NCBI RefSeq assembly: GCF_014841125.1
Contig: NZ_JACYTQ010000007.1
Location: 124,001-188,000, forward strand
Direction of reading: 5' to 3'
From: Echinicola arenosa
GTDB taxonomy: Bacteria > Bacteroidota > Bacteroidia > Cytophagales > Cyclobacteriaceae
Length of the DNA stretch: 64,000 nucleotides
This document shows, one piece after another, positions 53,481 to 62,498 of the stretch. Position 1 is the stretch's first letter; every line of letters starts with the position of its first letter. The notes below the pieces were generated by a model. The model ran no database searches. It was not told where the DNA came from and saw nothing but the letters and a program-made list of their open reading frames with translations. The position numbers were made by a program, and so were the translations under genes.

Positions 53481-56400
53481 ATGAAGTTTACCAAAAACTT
53501 ATCGGGTATTACCCGATATCTCTCGCTGTTTTTGCTGCTTACGGTATTTTCCATGGTTGAACTTTACGCTCAATCATTGACGATAACAGGAGTAGTGAAG
53601 GGCTCGGATGGTGAAACCGTTCCTGGTGTCACCGTATTGTTAAAAGGAACTGGCACTGGTACAAGTACTGATATGGATGGTGCTTATACGCTTGCCGTCG
53701 ACGATCCTAATGGAACCTTGATCTTTTCATCTATTGGGATGATAAAGCAAGAAATCGCCATTGAAGGTAGGAGTACCATTGATGTGACCATGGAAATGGA
53801 TGTAGCACAATTGGATATGGTAGAGGTGGTGGATTACGGTTATGGAACTGTCAAGCGAACAGATATGACAGGTTCCGTGGCATCAATGTCGGGCAAGGAA
53901 CTGGCAAAAATTCCTGTAGCCAGTGCTGCACAAGCCATTACAGGACGTCTTCCCGGTGTAAATGTATTGACTACTGACGGTTCTCCAGATGCAGAAGTGG
54001 TTATTCGTGTTCGTGGTGGAGGATCTGTCACTCAGGATAACTCACCACTGTATGTAGTGGATGGGTTTATCGTAGGAAGCATACGTGATATTCCTCCCAC
54101 AGATATAGAGACCATCACGGTTTTGAAAGATGCTGCAGCAACAGCTATTTATGGTGCGCAAGCCGCAAACGGTGTAATTGTTATCACCACCAAAACTCCT
54201 CAAGCTGGAAAAACTTCTATTTCTTATAATAATTTTTTCCAATGGAAACAGCTTCCAAAGGACAGAAGATATGAAGTGCTAGACCCTTATGAGTATGTTT
54301 TGGCCAATTATGAATATGCTAAACTTCAGTCTGATGCAGCAGTAAGGAATTTTGAGAGATATTATGGAGTGTACGATGACTTGGAGCTTTATCAACAAAA
54401 GCCAGGAACTGATTGGCAAGAAGAACTTTTTGGCGATCCCAAATTAAGCCAATACCACAATTTGAGCATTTCTGGTGGGACCGAGAAAACAAAAATGATG
54501 CTTAGCTTGACCAATAATACAGATGAAGGCCTCATGTTAAATTCTGGTTATAAAAGAAATGTGATCAACTTTAAGTTAAGCCATGATTTGGCGGATAGGC
54601 TTAAAATGGACATAGGTACCAGAATTACACATACTATCGTGGATGGGGCTGGTACCTCGGGAAGTGCCCAAATCAATATCAAAGATGCAGTACAGACAAG
54701 ACCAGTAAATGGTATTGCTGATGAATTGGATATTGATGTGAATCAAGTGAATTCCGAGGATGATTTCCAATCTTTTCTTCTGAGTCTGGTAAGTCCAGTG
54801 GAACTGGCCAAGCAAGATTGGAGAAAAAGAACAGAGTATGACTATGTATTCAATGCAGGATTGACTTGGTCCATCATTGATAATTTGGACTTCAAATCTA
54901 CTTTTAATGGTTCCAGAGACTTTAGAAATGACTTAAGGTTCTATGGTCCTTTGACCGGAGAATCCTTCAATAATGGAGGTAGCTTACCTTTGGGAGTAAA
55001 AAGCGAAAGAAGCACCTTCTCTTACCGTTGGTTGAATAGTGTTTCTTATAAGTTTGACAACCTAGGAGATCATGATTTAGACTTGTTGGTTGGACAGGAA
55101 GTTTACTCCAGTGGTGGGAACAGTGATATGGTTCGTGTGGAGGACTTTAGACTTTCTATTACTCCAGAAGAGCTTTTTGCGAATATGACTTTTGGTAGAG
55201 TTGACCGGCATGAGACCAATGAGTTTACAGATGTAAATAGATTTTCCTTATTTGGTCGAGCCAATTACCAATACTTAGGTAAATATTTGTTTACAGCAAC
55301 TATTAGGTCTGATGCATCCAGCAAGTTTGCTAAAGAAAATAGAGTTGGGATTTTCCCTGCCTTAGCTGTTGGTTGGAAAATTTCTGAAGAGGACTTTTTG
55401 AAAGCATCTTCTTGGGTAGATGAATTGAAATTGAGATTGAGTATTGGTGAAACTGGAAATGACAGAATTGAAGCAACTGCAACTCAGTTCTTGTTCCAAG
55501 GCTCTACCAACAGAGGTCCTGGATTTGGCAATATAGATAATGTTTATTACACGCCAAGTAGCAGTACGCTTTATAATCCTGACCTAGTATGGGAAACAAC
55601 TGTAACCAAAAACATTGGTTTGGACTTTACCCTTTTCAAGGCTAAAGTTGAAGGTAGTTTGGATTTTTATAAGAACACGACCAAAGACTTATTGCTTCAA
55701 TCTGCCATTCCGCCTAATACAGGTTTTAATACTCAATGGGACAATATCGGTAGTACCTCCAACAAGGGAGTGGAATTGGGGATCAATGCTTTCTTGATTG
55801 ATCGGCCTGACTTCTCCTTATCTGTTAATTTTAATACAGGCTTTAATAGGGCCAAAGTTGAAGAATTGGACGGTACTAATGAGCGCTTCTTCCAGTCCAA
55901 TTGGGCCAGTACGGATCTGAACAATATCAATGATTTCTACCTAAGGGTAGGAGGAAGAATTGGTGATATCTACGGTTACGTGACTGATGGAATGTATTCT
56001 ACAGATGACTTTGAAGGATATGATGCGGTCGCAGATGAATATATTCTAAAAGATGGTGTACCCAATTCCACTTCTGTAGTGGGTAACACCAACTTAAGAC
56101 CTGGTTTCTTGAAACTAAAGGACCTAAACGGTGATGGTGAGATCAATGCAGATGACCGACAAGTGATAGGAAACACCCTTCCTAAAAACCAAGGTGGATT
56201 TGGAATCAATGCCAGATGGAAAGGGTTTGATGCGGCAGTCTTCTTCAATTACCAATATGGCAATGATGTCTACAACACGGGTAAAATCCAATATAACCAA
56301 TTCAGAAGGGTTACTTATGGTAACATGCTAACCACCATGTCCTCCGATAATAGGTTTACTTACTTAGATGTAGATGGAGCTTATACAGGCACCCCGGGTG

Positions 56401-56768
56401 AGATTGTGACAGACTTGGGTCAATTGGCAGAGTTGAATGAGAATAAGAATATCTGGTCACATAACAGTTATGGAATCGCTGGTGCGGTTATTCACAGTTG
56501 GGCGGTAGAAGATGGTTCTTTTATTCGATTGAACAACCTGACTCTAGGTTATTCTTTGCCTCGTGAATTGATTTCAAGAATAGGACTGTCTCAATTCCGT
56601 GTATATGCTACAGGTAGTAATCTGAAACTTTGGACAGATTATTCAGGATATGACCCAGAAGTGAGTACTACAAGAAGCAGTAGTTATGCTGCCCTGACAC
56701 CTGGTGTGGATTATTCATCTTTCCCACGCAGCAGGTCTTATACCGTAGGCTTAAATATTACATTCTAA
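53481..56768 (+). CDS. SusC/RagA family TonB-linked outer membrane transporter
   Basis: The 1095-residue protein has a signal peptide (about 1-30, ending LYAQS). A carboxypeptidase-regulatory-like domain (about 32-110, ITGVVKGSDGETVPGVTVLL) is followed by a plug domain with the SusC signature (VRGGGSVTQDNSPLYVVDG, AAATAIYGAQAANGVIVITT). A 22-strand barrel ends in an aromatic-rich C-terminus (YTVGLNITF). It imports pectin oligosaccharides with the SusD lid encoded 18 bp downstream. No N-terminal STN domain is seen, so signalling to an anti-sigma factor is not expected. Confidence 0.97.
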   Translation: MKFTKNLSGITRYLSLFLLLTVFSMVELYAQSLTITGVVKGSDGETVPGVTVLLKGTGTGTSTDMDGAYTLAVDDPNGTLIFSSIGMIKQEIAIEGRSTIDVTMEMDVAQLDMVEVVDYGYGTVKRTDMTGSVASMSGKELAKIPVASAAQAITGRLPGVNVLTTDGSPDAEVVIRVRGGGSVTQDNSPLYVVDGFIVGSIRDIPPTDIETITVLKDAAATAIYGAQAANGVIVITTKTPQAGKTSISYNNFFQWKQLPKDRRYEVLDPYEYVLANYEYAKLQSDAAVRNFERYYGVYDDLELYQQKPGTDWQEELFGDPKLSQYHNLSISGGTEKTKMMLSLTNNTDEGLMLNSGYKRNVINFKLSHDLADRLKMDIGTRITHTIVDGAGTSGSAQINIKDAVQTRPVNGIADELDIDVNQVNSEDDFQSFLLSLVSPVELAKQDWRKRTEYDYVFNAGLTWSIIDNLDFKSTFNGSRDFRNDLRFYGPLTGESFNNGGSLPLGVKSERSTFSYRWLNSVSYKFDNLGDHDLDLLVGQEVYSSGGNSDMVRVEDFRLSITPEELFANMTFGRVDRHETNEFTDVNRFSLFGRANYQYLGKYLFTATIRSDASSKFAKENRVGIFPALAVGWKISEEDFLKASSWVDELKLRLSIGETGNDRIEATATQFLFQGSTNRGPGFGNIDNVYYTPSSSTLYNPDLVWETTVTKNIGLDFTLFKAKVEGSLDFYKNTTKDLLLQSAIPPNTGFNTQWDNIGSTSNKGVELGINAFLIDRPDFSLSVNFNTGFNRAKVEELDGTNERFFQSNWASTDLNNINDFYLRVGGRIGDIYGYVTDGMYSTDDFEGYDAVADEYILKDGVPNSTSVVGNTNLRPGFLKLKDLNGDGEINADDRQVIGNTLPKNQGGFGINARWKGFDAAVFFNYQYGNDVYNTGKIQYNQFRRVTYGNMLTTMSSDNRFTYLDVDGAYTGTPGEIVTDLGQLAELNENKNIWSHNSYGIAGAVIHSWAVEDGSFIRLNNLTLGYSLPRELISRIGLSQFRVYATGSNLKLWTDYSGYDPEVSTTRSSSYAALTPGVDYSSFPRSRSYTVGLNITF

Positions 56769-56786
56769 AAAGAGATTAGCAGTATT

Positions 56787-58592
56787 ATGAAAATCAAATA
56801 TATAATCATAACAGCAGCGGTGACCTTGATGAGCTCTTGTAGTGACTTCTTGGAGCCGGAATCGCTATCTACTTTCGATACCAATTATGTTTTCTCGAAT
56901 GTAGATGATGCAAGAAAAGGTGTAAATGCAATCTATTCGCACTTTGGCCAAGATGCTTTCCGGTCAAGGTTGTCGAATAATATGACTGGCAATACAGATA
57001 TAGAACGTCAAAGTGGTTGGAACAGCAATGGAGACCGTTACCAGATTTGGAACTTGGAAGCTTTAGAAAGCAATAGGGACTTGGAGATAGTGTGGACTTA
57101 TGCTTATCAAGCTATTCGTGATGCCAATATTGCGATTGAAGGTTTGGAGGCTAGTGGTAAATTGGAATCCTCTGATGTAACAGAGGCCAATACCATGAAT
57201 CACCTATTAGGAGAAGCTTATACCTTAAGAGCCTATTGGTACAGTATGCTGATCTATTACTTTGGTGATGTACCTTATATTGTGGAGGCTCCCAAAGCGG
57301 GCAACGACTTTAATCTACCAAAGGAAAACAGAAATGTGATTTTGGCAGGTGAGATTCAGAATCTTATAAATGTTGAAGCCAATATGCTTTGGGCAGACCA
57401 AGTACCTTATGGAATAGAACAAGTCAACAGAGAATATACTTTGGGGATGATTGCCAGACTGTCTTTACAGCGAGGAGGCTATTACTTGACTCCTGATTTG
57501 ACCATGGCCAGAGAATCTGATTATTTGGATTACTATCAGATCGCCAAAGACTATACTGCAAAATTGATTTCGCTAAAAGACCGTGAATTACCAGAGGATT
57601 ACCGTCAAGTATTTATGAATGAATGTAAATTCTTGACTCCGGTCAATTCAGATGTATTATTTGAAGTACCTTTTGCAGTAGGAAATGGAGATGTGGCATG
57701 GAATATTGGTGTAAGGGTAGAAGGTGGCCCTACAGCTGCCCATAGCTATGGTTCCGGAAATAACTACATGGCTATTCCGCCTACCTACTACCTTTCATTT
57801 GATACAACGGATATCAGAAGAGATGTGACTTGTTCATTGTATAAGATCAATCCTAGCTTCGAACAAGAGTTTGTAAATGGTGGTTTGGATATAGGACAAG
57901 GTAAATGGAGCCGCCACTTTTTGGATACACCTCCTGGTGCTTCTTCTGCCAAAGGAACTGGCATCAACTGGCCAATGATGAGATATCCTGATGTTTTGCT
58001 GATGTTTGCTGAGGCAGAGAATGAGCTGAACGGACCTACAGCGGAAGCCCAAGAGGCTTTAAAAAGAGTGAGAAGAAGGGCTTTTGATGCCACTTACTGG
58101 GGAACTAAAGTAGATGCCTATGTAGGGCAGGTTTCAGGTGGGAAGGACACTTTCTTTGATGCGATTGTGGATGAAAGAGCTTGGGAGTTTGGTGGTGAAA
58201 TGATCAGGAAATATGAATTGATTCGTTGGGGGATTTATTCTGAGAAAATGGCTGAAACTGTGGAAGGATTGAAACAGTTGGCTGATGCTGCATTTAATGG
58301 AACTACTCAGTTTCCGGATTATATGTATTGGAAAACTGATGAAAGTGGAGACTTTACCATCCTCAACCCCAACAGAAGAGTTGTGGCTCCGCCGGATGAT
58401 ACTTGGAACCAACAGTCATTCTTGTTGGCCCTTCATAGCGACCAGTTCACTTATCAAGAGTGGATCACCAAGGATTGGGAAAATTACATCAATGGCCCTC
58501 AGCCAGGTGTAGTAAGGTATATTTTCCCTATTCCAGCATCAGCCATAGCCAATAGTCAAGGAACTTTGTCCAATGATGGCTACGGATTTTAA
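56787..58592 (+). CDS. SusD/RagB family glycan-binding lipoprotein
   Basis: The 601-residue protein has a lipoprotein signal ending LMSSC. A helical TPR-like N-terminal half contains AYTLRAYWYSMLIYYFGDVP and NREYTLGMIARLSLQRGGYY, and a SusD C-terminal half contains RYPDVLLMFAEAENELNG and FDAIVDERAWEFGGEMIRKY. It forms the hinged lid over SusC on the cell surface. The ligand is inferred from neighbours to be homogalacturonan or rhamnogalacturonan oligosaccharides. Confidence 0.96.
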   Translation: MKIKYIIITAAVTLMSSCSDFLEPESLSTFDTNYVFSNVDDARKGVNAIYSHFGQDAFRSRLSNNMTGNTDIERQSGWNSNGDRYQIWNLEALESNRDLEIVWTYAYQAIRDANIAIEGLEASGKLESSDVTEANTMNHLLGEAYTLRAYWYSMLIYYFGDVPYIVEAPKAGNDFNLPKENRNVILAGEIQNLINVEANMLWADQVPYGIEQVNREYTLGMIARLSLQRGGYYLTPDLTMARESDYLDYYQIAKDYTAKLISLKDRELPEDYRQVFMNECKFLTPVNSDVLFEVPFAVGNGDVAWNIGVRVEGGPTAAHSYGSGNNYMAIPPTYYLSFDTTDIRRDVTCSLYKINPSFEQEFVNGGLDIGQGKWSRHFLDTPPGASSAKGTGINWPMMRYPDVLLMFAEAENELNGPTAEAQEALKRVRRRAFDATYWGTKVDAYVGQVSGGKDTFFDAIVDERAWEFGGEMIRKYELIRWGIYSEKMAETVEGLKQLADAAFNGTTQFPDYMYWKTDESGDFTILNPNRRVVAPPDDTWNQQSFLLALHSDQFTYQEWITKDWENYINGPQPGVVRYIFPIPASAIANSQGTLSNDGYGF

Positions 58593-58623
58593 GAATTGAT
58601 CTGTAATTCAAAAACACGAAGCA

Positions 58624-60273
58624 ATGAATAAAAATATAAATAGAATATACATGGCCTTGTTTGTTCTTACGCTTGGGGTAGTAGCCTTGAGCAGCTGTAA
58701 GGAAGATGATGAGGTTTTTGATAGAACCAGGCTTTTCAGACCAGTGCTGAATGAGGATCTGTTTTCTGAAGAAAACACGATCATTGTCAATATGGGCAAA
58801 ATGAAAGAGGCGATCTCTTACACAATTGAGGTAAGTAGAGATACTTTTAAAACAACAGATTACCTGTTTGAAACGGATACCAACTATGTGGTAATCGATG
58901 CTGCTTTGGTTGGAGAAGAGCTGTTCTGGAATACTTTGTACCAGGTAAGGGCTACCGCTCATGCTGATGATCCAGTCTATGATAGTAAAATAGCTGACCT
59001 TGGAAATGTAAGGACCCAAAGGTTTCCAACTATTCTCAATGAACCTGCCAGCTATGATGTGATTGATATTGCCGCACGTGTTACTTGGACCAGGGCAGGA
59101 GCTGCTGTAACTGGTGTAAAGGTATATGCAGGTGATGACCTTAAACTGACCACTCCACTGATGGATGAACAACCCGTAACTTCAGATGAGGAAGAGGCTG
59201 GTGAAGTAATCGTAACAGGGCTGGAGCCTGAAATGGAATACCAGATTGCTATTTACAGTGGGGAAACTTTGAGAGGATGGGTAAACTATACCACACTGCC
59301 AGCTGATATTGACCCGACAGCGCCAGGAGTAATTGATGTTAGGGAAAACTCAAGCCTTTCTGCTGTTTCAGATGCTGTGGACATGGCTCCTGATGGTGCC
59401 ACTATTTTAGTGAAGCGAGGGGTTACTTATGATTTTCCAAGTAGTAACCTTAATAAGTCCATTACCATCAGAGCTGCTTATGGTTTCGGAGAACAAAAAG
59501 CCAAACTTTATACGACTGGTAATTGGGACATTGACAATGATTCGGATATTGACCATATCAGGTTTATAGACCTTGAGTTGAGAGGTGCAGACTATAGTGG
59601 GGATTATGTTTTCAACCCAAATCGATCCAATGTTCACGTGGGTGAACTAATGTTCGAAAACTGTAAAATAGGCACTTTTAGAGGTATCCTTCGGGTAAGA
59701 GGTACGACCGTAATTGATAACTATACCATTAGCAATTCTGTGGTGGATAGTATTGGAGGTTATGGTCTATTTACAGTGGATACTGAAGCAGATGCGATGA
59801 TCAAGAATATCAAGCTTGAGAATTCTACTTTCAATAAGGTTCAGTGGGGAGTTACTTCAAGGAGCCAATCCGAATCTTTTGTTATAGAGAGTTGCACTTT
59901 TGCCAATTTTGTGGGTACTGGCGGTGGATTCTTTAGATACAGAGGAGGGGACGGCCAAGATAATGTGACCAATGGAATTGTGATTCACAACAGCATCTTC
60001 GGTCACAGTTGGGATGAAAGCCAATCTGACAGTTATGGTATCAGTGGAATTAATGATGGATTAGAGGGTACCAATTTCGATATAGTGAATGTCTACTCTA
60101 CTAACGATTTCAGTTTTTCTAGTGGTGAAATCCCAGGATTCCCAGTAGGAAACTATGCTGGAGGTCAAAGTGATTTGTGGGTGAACCCTGCTCAGAACAA
60201 CTTTAACTTCAAAGATAGTGGCTTCTCGGGAAGGTTTGACTCGGGAGATCCAAGATGGAGAGTTGTGCTTTAA
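58624..60273 (+). CDS. DUF4957/DUF5123 beta-helix surface lipoprotein
   Basis: The 549-residue protein has a lipoprotein signal ending LSSC. Two fibronectin-like beta domains (about 30-130 and 135-225) are followed by a parallel beta-helix (about 235-545) that resembles pectin lyase folds. It begins with SDAVDMAPDGATILVKRGVT and includes ENSTFNKVQWG and VIESCTFANFVG turns. Lyase-type catalytic residues are not evident. Such proteins sit after SusD in pectin loci and probably bind polygalacturonate at the surface; whether any cuts it is open. Confidence 0.88.
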   Translation: MNKNINRIYMALFVLTLGVVALSSCKEDDEVFDRTRLFRPVLNEDLFSEENTIIVNMGKMKEAISYTIEVSRDTFKTTDYLFETDTNYVVIDAALVGEELFWNTLYQVRATAHADDPVYDSKIADLGNVRTQRFPTILNEPASYDVIDIAARVTWTRAGAAVTGVKVYAGDDLKLTTPLMDEQPVTSDEEEAGEVIVTGLEPEMEYQIAIYSGETLRGWVNYTTLPADIDPTAPGVIDVRENSSLSAVSDAVDMAPDGATILVKRGVTYDFPSSNLNKSITIRAAYGFGEQKAKLYTTGNWDIDNDSDIDHIRFIDLELRGADYSGDYVFNPNRSNVHVGELMFENCKIGTFRGILRVRGTTVIDNYTISNSVVDSIGGYGLFTVDTEADAMIKNIKLENSTFNKVQWGVTSRSQSESFVIESCTFANFVGTGGGFFRYRGGDGQDNVTNGIVIHNSIFGHSWDESQSDSYGISGINDGLEGTNFDIVNVYSTNDFSFSSGEIPGFPVGNYAGGQSDLWVNPAQNNFNFKDSGFSGRFDSGDPRWRVVL

Positions 60274-60299
60274 TGGGCTCTTCTTTTGAAAATAAATCA

Positions 60300-60333
60300 A
60301 AAAGGTGTGGCTAATTGGTCACACCTTTTCAAT
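60300..60333 (+). terminator. Hairpin between the DUF5123 and pectate lyase genes
   Basis: AAAAGGTGTG (60300-60309) and CACACCTTTT (60320-60329) form a 10-bp stem with a 10-nt loop and a short T run. It may reduce readthrough from susCD into the lyase gene rather than end transcription fully. Confidence 0.55.
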
Positions 60334-60350
60334 GAACTCTAAAACAGACC

Positions 60351-61835
60351 ATGAAAATAAACCATCTTTTTTTTAATGCTTGCCTAGCATTATGCATATC
60401 TACAATGAGCTTTGCATGTAGTAGCTCAGAGGAGAAACCAGATGTTCCAAATGAAGAGGAAGGGGAGCCATATGATGGACCTATTTACGCTTTTCCGGGT
60501 GCAGAAGGATATGGACAATATGCCACAGGAGGGCGTGGAGGTAAAGTGTTTTATGTTACAAAGTTGTCAGATGATGGGAGTCAAGGAACTTTAAGGTATG
60601 CACTAAATCAATCAGGCTCCAGAACCATTGTTTTTAATATTGGTGGTACCATTGAACTGACCTCAAGACTAAGTATCTCTCGAGGCAATGTGACAATTGC
60701 TGGACAGACTGCTCCAGGGGATGGGATTACTTTAAGAAATTACCCGGTAACGATAGATGCTGACAATGTTATAATCAGGTATTTGAGGTTTAGGATGGGA
60801 GATAGTGCCCAGCAGGAGGGAGATGCTTTAGGAGGTAGGTTTCATAAAGATATTATTATTGATCATTGCTCCATGAGCTGGTCAACTGATGAGTGCGTGT
60901 CTTTTTATGCCAATGAAAATTTCACCTTACAATGGTGTATTATTTCGGAAAGCTTAAAAAACTCAGTCCATGAAAAAGGTTCTCATGGCTATGGAGGTAT
61001 TTGGGGAGGTAAATATGCATCCTTTCATCATAATTTATTGGCGCATCATGACAGTAGGAATCCTCGGCTCGGAGAAGAAGCAGGGAAAGCTTTCGCACTC
61101 ACTGATTTGGTGGACTTAAGAAACAATGTGTTATATAATTGGGGCAGCAATGCCGCATATGGAGGCGAGGCAATGAATGTCAATATTGTTAACTGCTACT
61201 ATAAGCCGGGGCCAGCTACACCCTCTGGAAGTAAGAGAAACCGAATTATGTCCATCGATAAAAATAAAGTCACAGGTACAGAAGTATATGACATTTGGGG
61301 TAAGTTTTTTATAGATGGAAATGTAGTTGAGGGAAGCAGTCAAACCTCCAATGATAATTGGGCTTATGGGGTTTTTAACCAGTTTCATAGTAGTTATGGG
61401 ACAGTCACTGAAGCAGACAAAGCCAGTATAAAAATGAATATTCCTCATGAAGAGGAAGGATATTCTGTAACGACCCATTCAGCGGAAGATGCTTATGAAT
61501 TGGTTTTGGCCAATGCTGGAGCCAGCATAAAGAGAGATGCCGTTGATGCAAGGGTTTTAGCCAATGTTAAGAATGGAACCTATAGTGCTGAAGGTTCACT
61601 TGGAAGTACAAATGGTATTATAGACACGCAAAGTGATGTAGGTGGCTGGCCAGTGCTTGAGGAAGGAAACCCTGTGATAGATACTGATGCAGATGGTATT
61701 CCAGATATATGGGAGAACTCCAATGATTTGGATTCCAATGATCCCGAAGATGGAAAGAAAGTGAAGTCTGGCACACCTTATACTTATCTGGAAATTTATA
61801 TGAATAGCTTAATCAAGGAATTTCCTGCTAAGTAA
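60351..61835 (+). CDS. Pectate lyase, PL1 family, lipoprotein
   Basis: The 494-residue protein cuts de-esterified homogalacturonan by beta-elimination. It has a lipoprotein signal ending MSFAC and an acidic tether. The entry AFPGAEGYGQYATGGRGGKVF, beta-helix motifs NVTIAGQTAPGDGITLR and DIIIDHCSMSWSTDECVSFY, and catalytic-region HHDSRNPRLGE mark the PL1 family. The C-terminus carries a calcium-binding-like DTDADGIPDIWE segment. Together with GH105 it gives a lyase route beside the GH28 hydrolase route. Confidence 0.93.
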   Translation: MKINHLFFNACLALCISTMSFACSSSEEKPDVPNEEEGEPYDGPIYAFPGAEGYGQYATGGRGGKVFYVTKLSDDGSQGTLRYALNQSGSRTIVFNIGGTIELTSRLSISRGNVTIAGQTAPGDGITLRNYPVTIDADNVIIRYLRFRMGDSAQQEGDALGGRFHKDIIIDHCSMSWSTDECVSFYANENFTLQWCIISESLKNSVHEKGSHGYGGIWGGKYASFHHNLLAHHDSRNPRLGEEAGKAFALTDLVDLRNNVLYNWGSNAAYGGEAMNVNIVNCYYKPGPATPSGSKRNRIMSIDKNKVTGTEVYDIWGKFFIDGNVVEGSSQTSNDNWAYGVFNQFHSSYGTVTEADKASIKMNIPHEEEGYSVTTHSAEDAYELVLANAGASIKRDAVDARVLANVKNGTYSAEGSLGSTNGIIDTQSDVGGWPVLEEGNPVIDTDADGIPDIWENSNDLDSNDPEDGKKVKSGTPYTYLEIYMNSLIKEFPAK

Positions 61836-61881
61836 GATTAAGTAAAGTGAAAGGTCTATTGATGTAATTTATGTACTTTGG

Positions 61882-61899
61882 CAGTGATGCGATTCACTG
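61882..61899. promoter_or_regulatory. Inverted repeat before the VOC gene
   Basis: CAGTGA (61882-61887) and TCACTG (61894-61899) lie around TGCGAT, about 100 bp before the VOC start. It could be a regulator site or a small hairpin. Confidence 0.35.
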
Positions 61900-61996
61900 A
61901 TCATCTCGTAACTTGTCACACAAACATTGTTAGAGTATCAGGGAGGTGTTTTAGCCTTTGTAATAAAGTCAGAATCAAGGGAAAAATTAGATAATT

Positions 61997-62386
61997 ATGA
62001 AATTTGAGCATTTTGCAATTAATGTCGCACAACCAAAAGCGATGTCAGACTGGTATGAAAAGCATATTGGTTTAAAAGTAGTCATGAAAAAAGACCAAAG
62101 TCCCTTTATGACTTTTTTGGCTGACGATAGCGGTACCATCATGATTGAAATATATAGCAATCCAAAAGCCCCAATATTGGACTTTGAAAACCAGCATCCA
62201 CTGGTTGTTCACTTGGCTTTGGTATCAGAAGATCCTGCGGTGGACCGTGATCGACTTATGGCAGCAGGTGCAGAATTATTGAGTGATGATATCTTAGAGG
62301 ATGGTTCACATTTGGTCATGCTAAAAGACCCTTGGGGATTGGCTTTACAGTTATGTAAAAGAGCCAAACCAATGCTTAAATCATAG
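61997..62386 (+). CDS. VOC superfamily protein (glyoxalase-like)
   Basis: The 129-residue cytoplasmic protein has two beta-alpha-beta-beta-beta modules. Possible metal ligands are His5, Glu51 and His72. The fourth position, usually Glu, is Gln118 in GLALQLCKR, so it may bind metal with three ligands or serve a different reaction. It lies inside the pectin locus between pectate lyase and GH28, which suggests a role with uronate-derived products; no activity can be assigned. Confidence 0.85.
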   Translation: MKFEHFAINVAQPKAMSDWYEKHIGLKVVMKKDQSPFMTFLADDSGTIMIEIYSNPKAPILDFENQHPLVVHLALVSEDPAVDRDRLMAAGAELLSDDILEDGSHLVMLKDPWGLALQLCKRAKPMLKS

Positions 62387-62445
62387 GGGTTTAAACAAAA
62401 GATCAAACCAGCCTGAGCAGTAAAAGTAAGGCTAATTAAGAGTTG

Positions 62446-62467
62446 TGCGTTTTGCTACCCAAACGCA
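62446..62467. promoter_or_regulatory. Inverted repeat before the second GH28 gene
   Basis: TGCGTTT (62446-62452) and AAACGCA (62461-62467) enclose an 8-nt loop, 31 bp before the GH28 start. It is a possible operator or mRNA hairpin. Confidence 0.4.
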
Positions 62468-62498
62468 TGTTTTAAGTTTCAATGAAAGCAATTAACCC

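Noticed and set aside
58528-59172. Minus-strand frame of 214 codons across the SusD end and DUF5123 start
   Set aside because: It overlaps two strongly supported lipoprotein genes and their junction, with no domain or start context.
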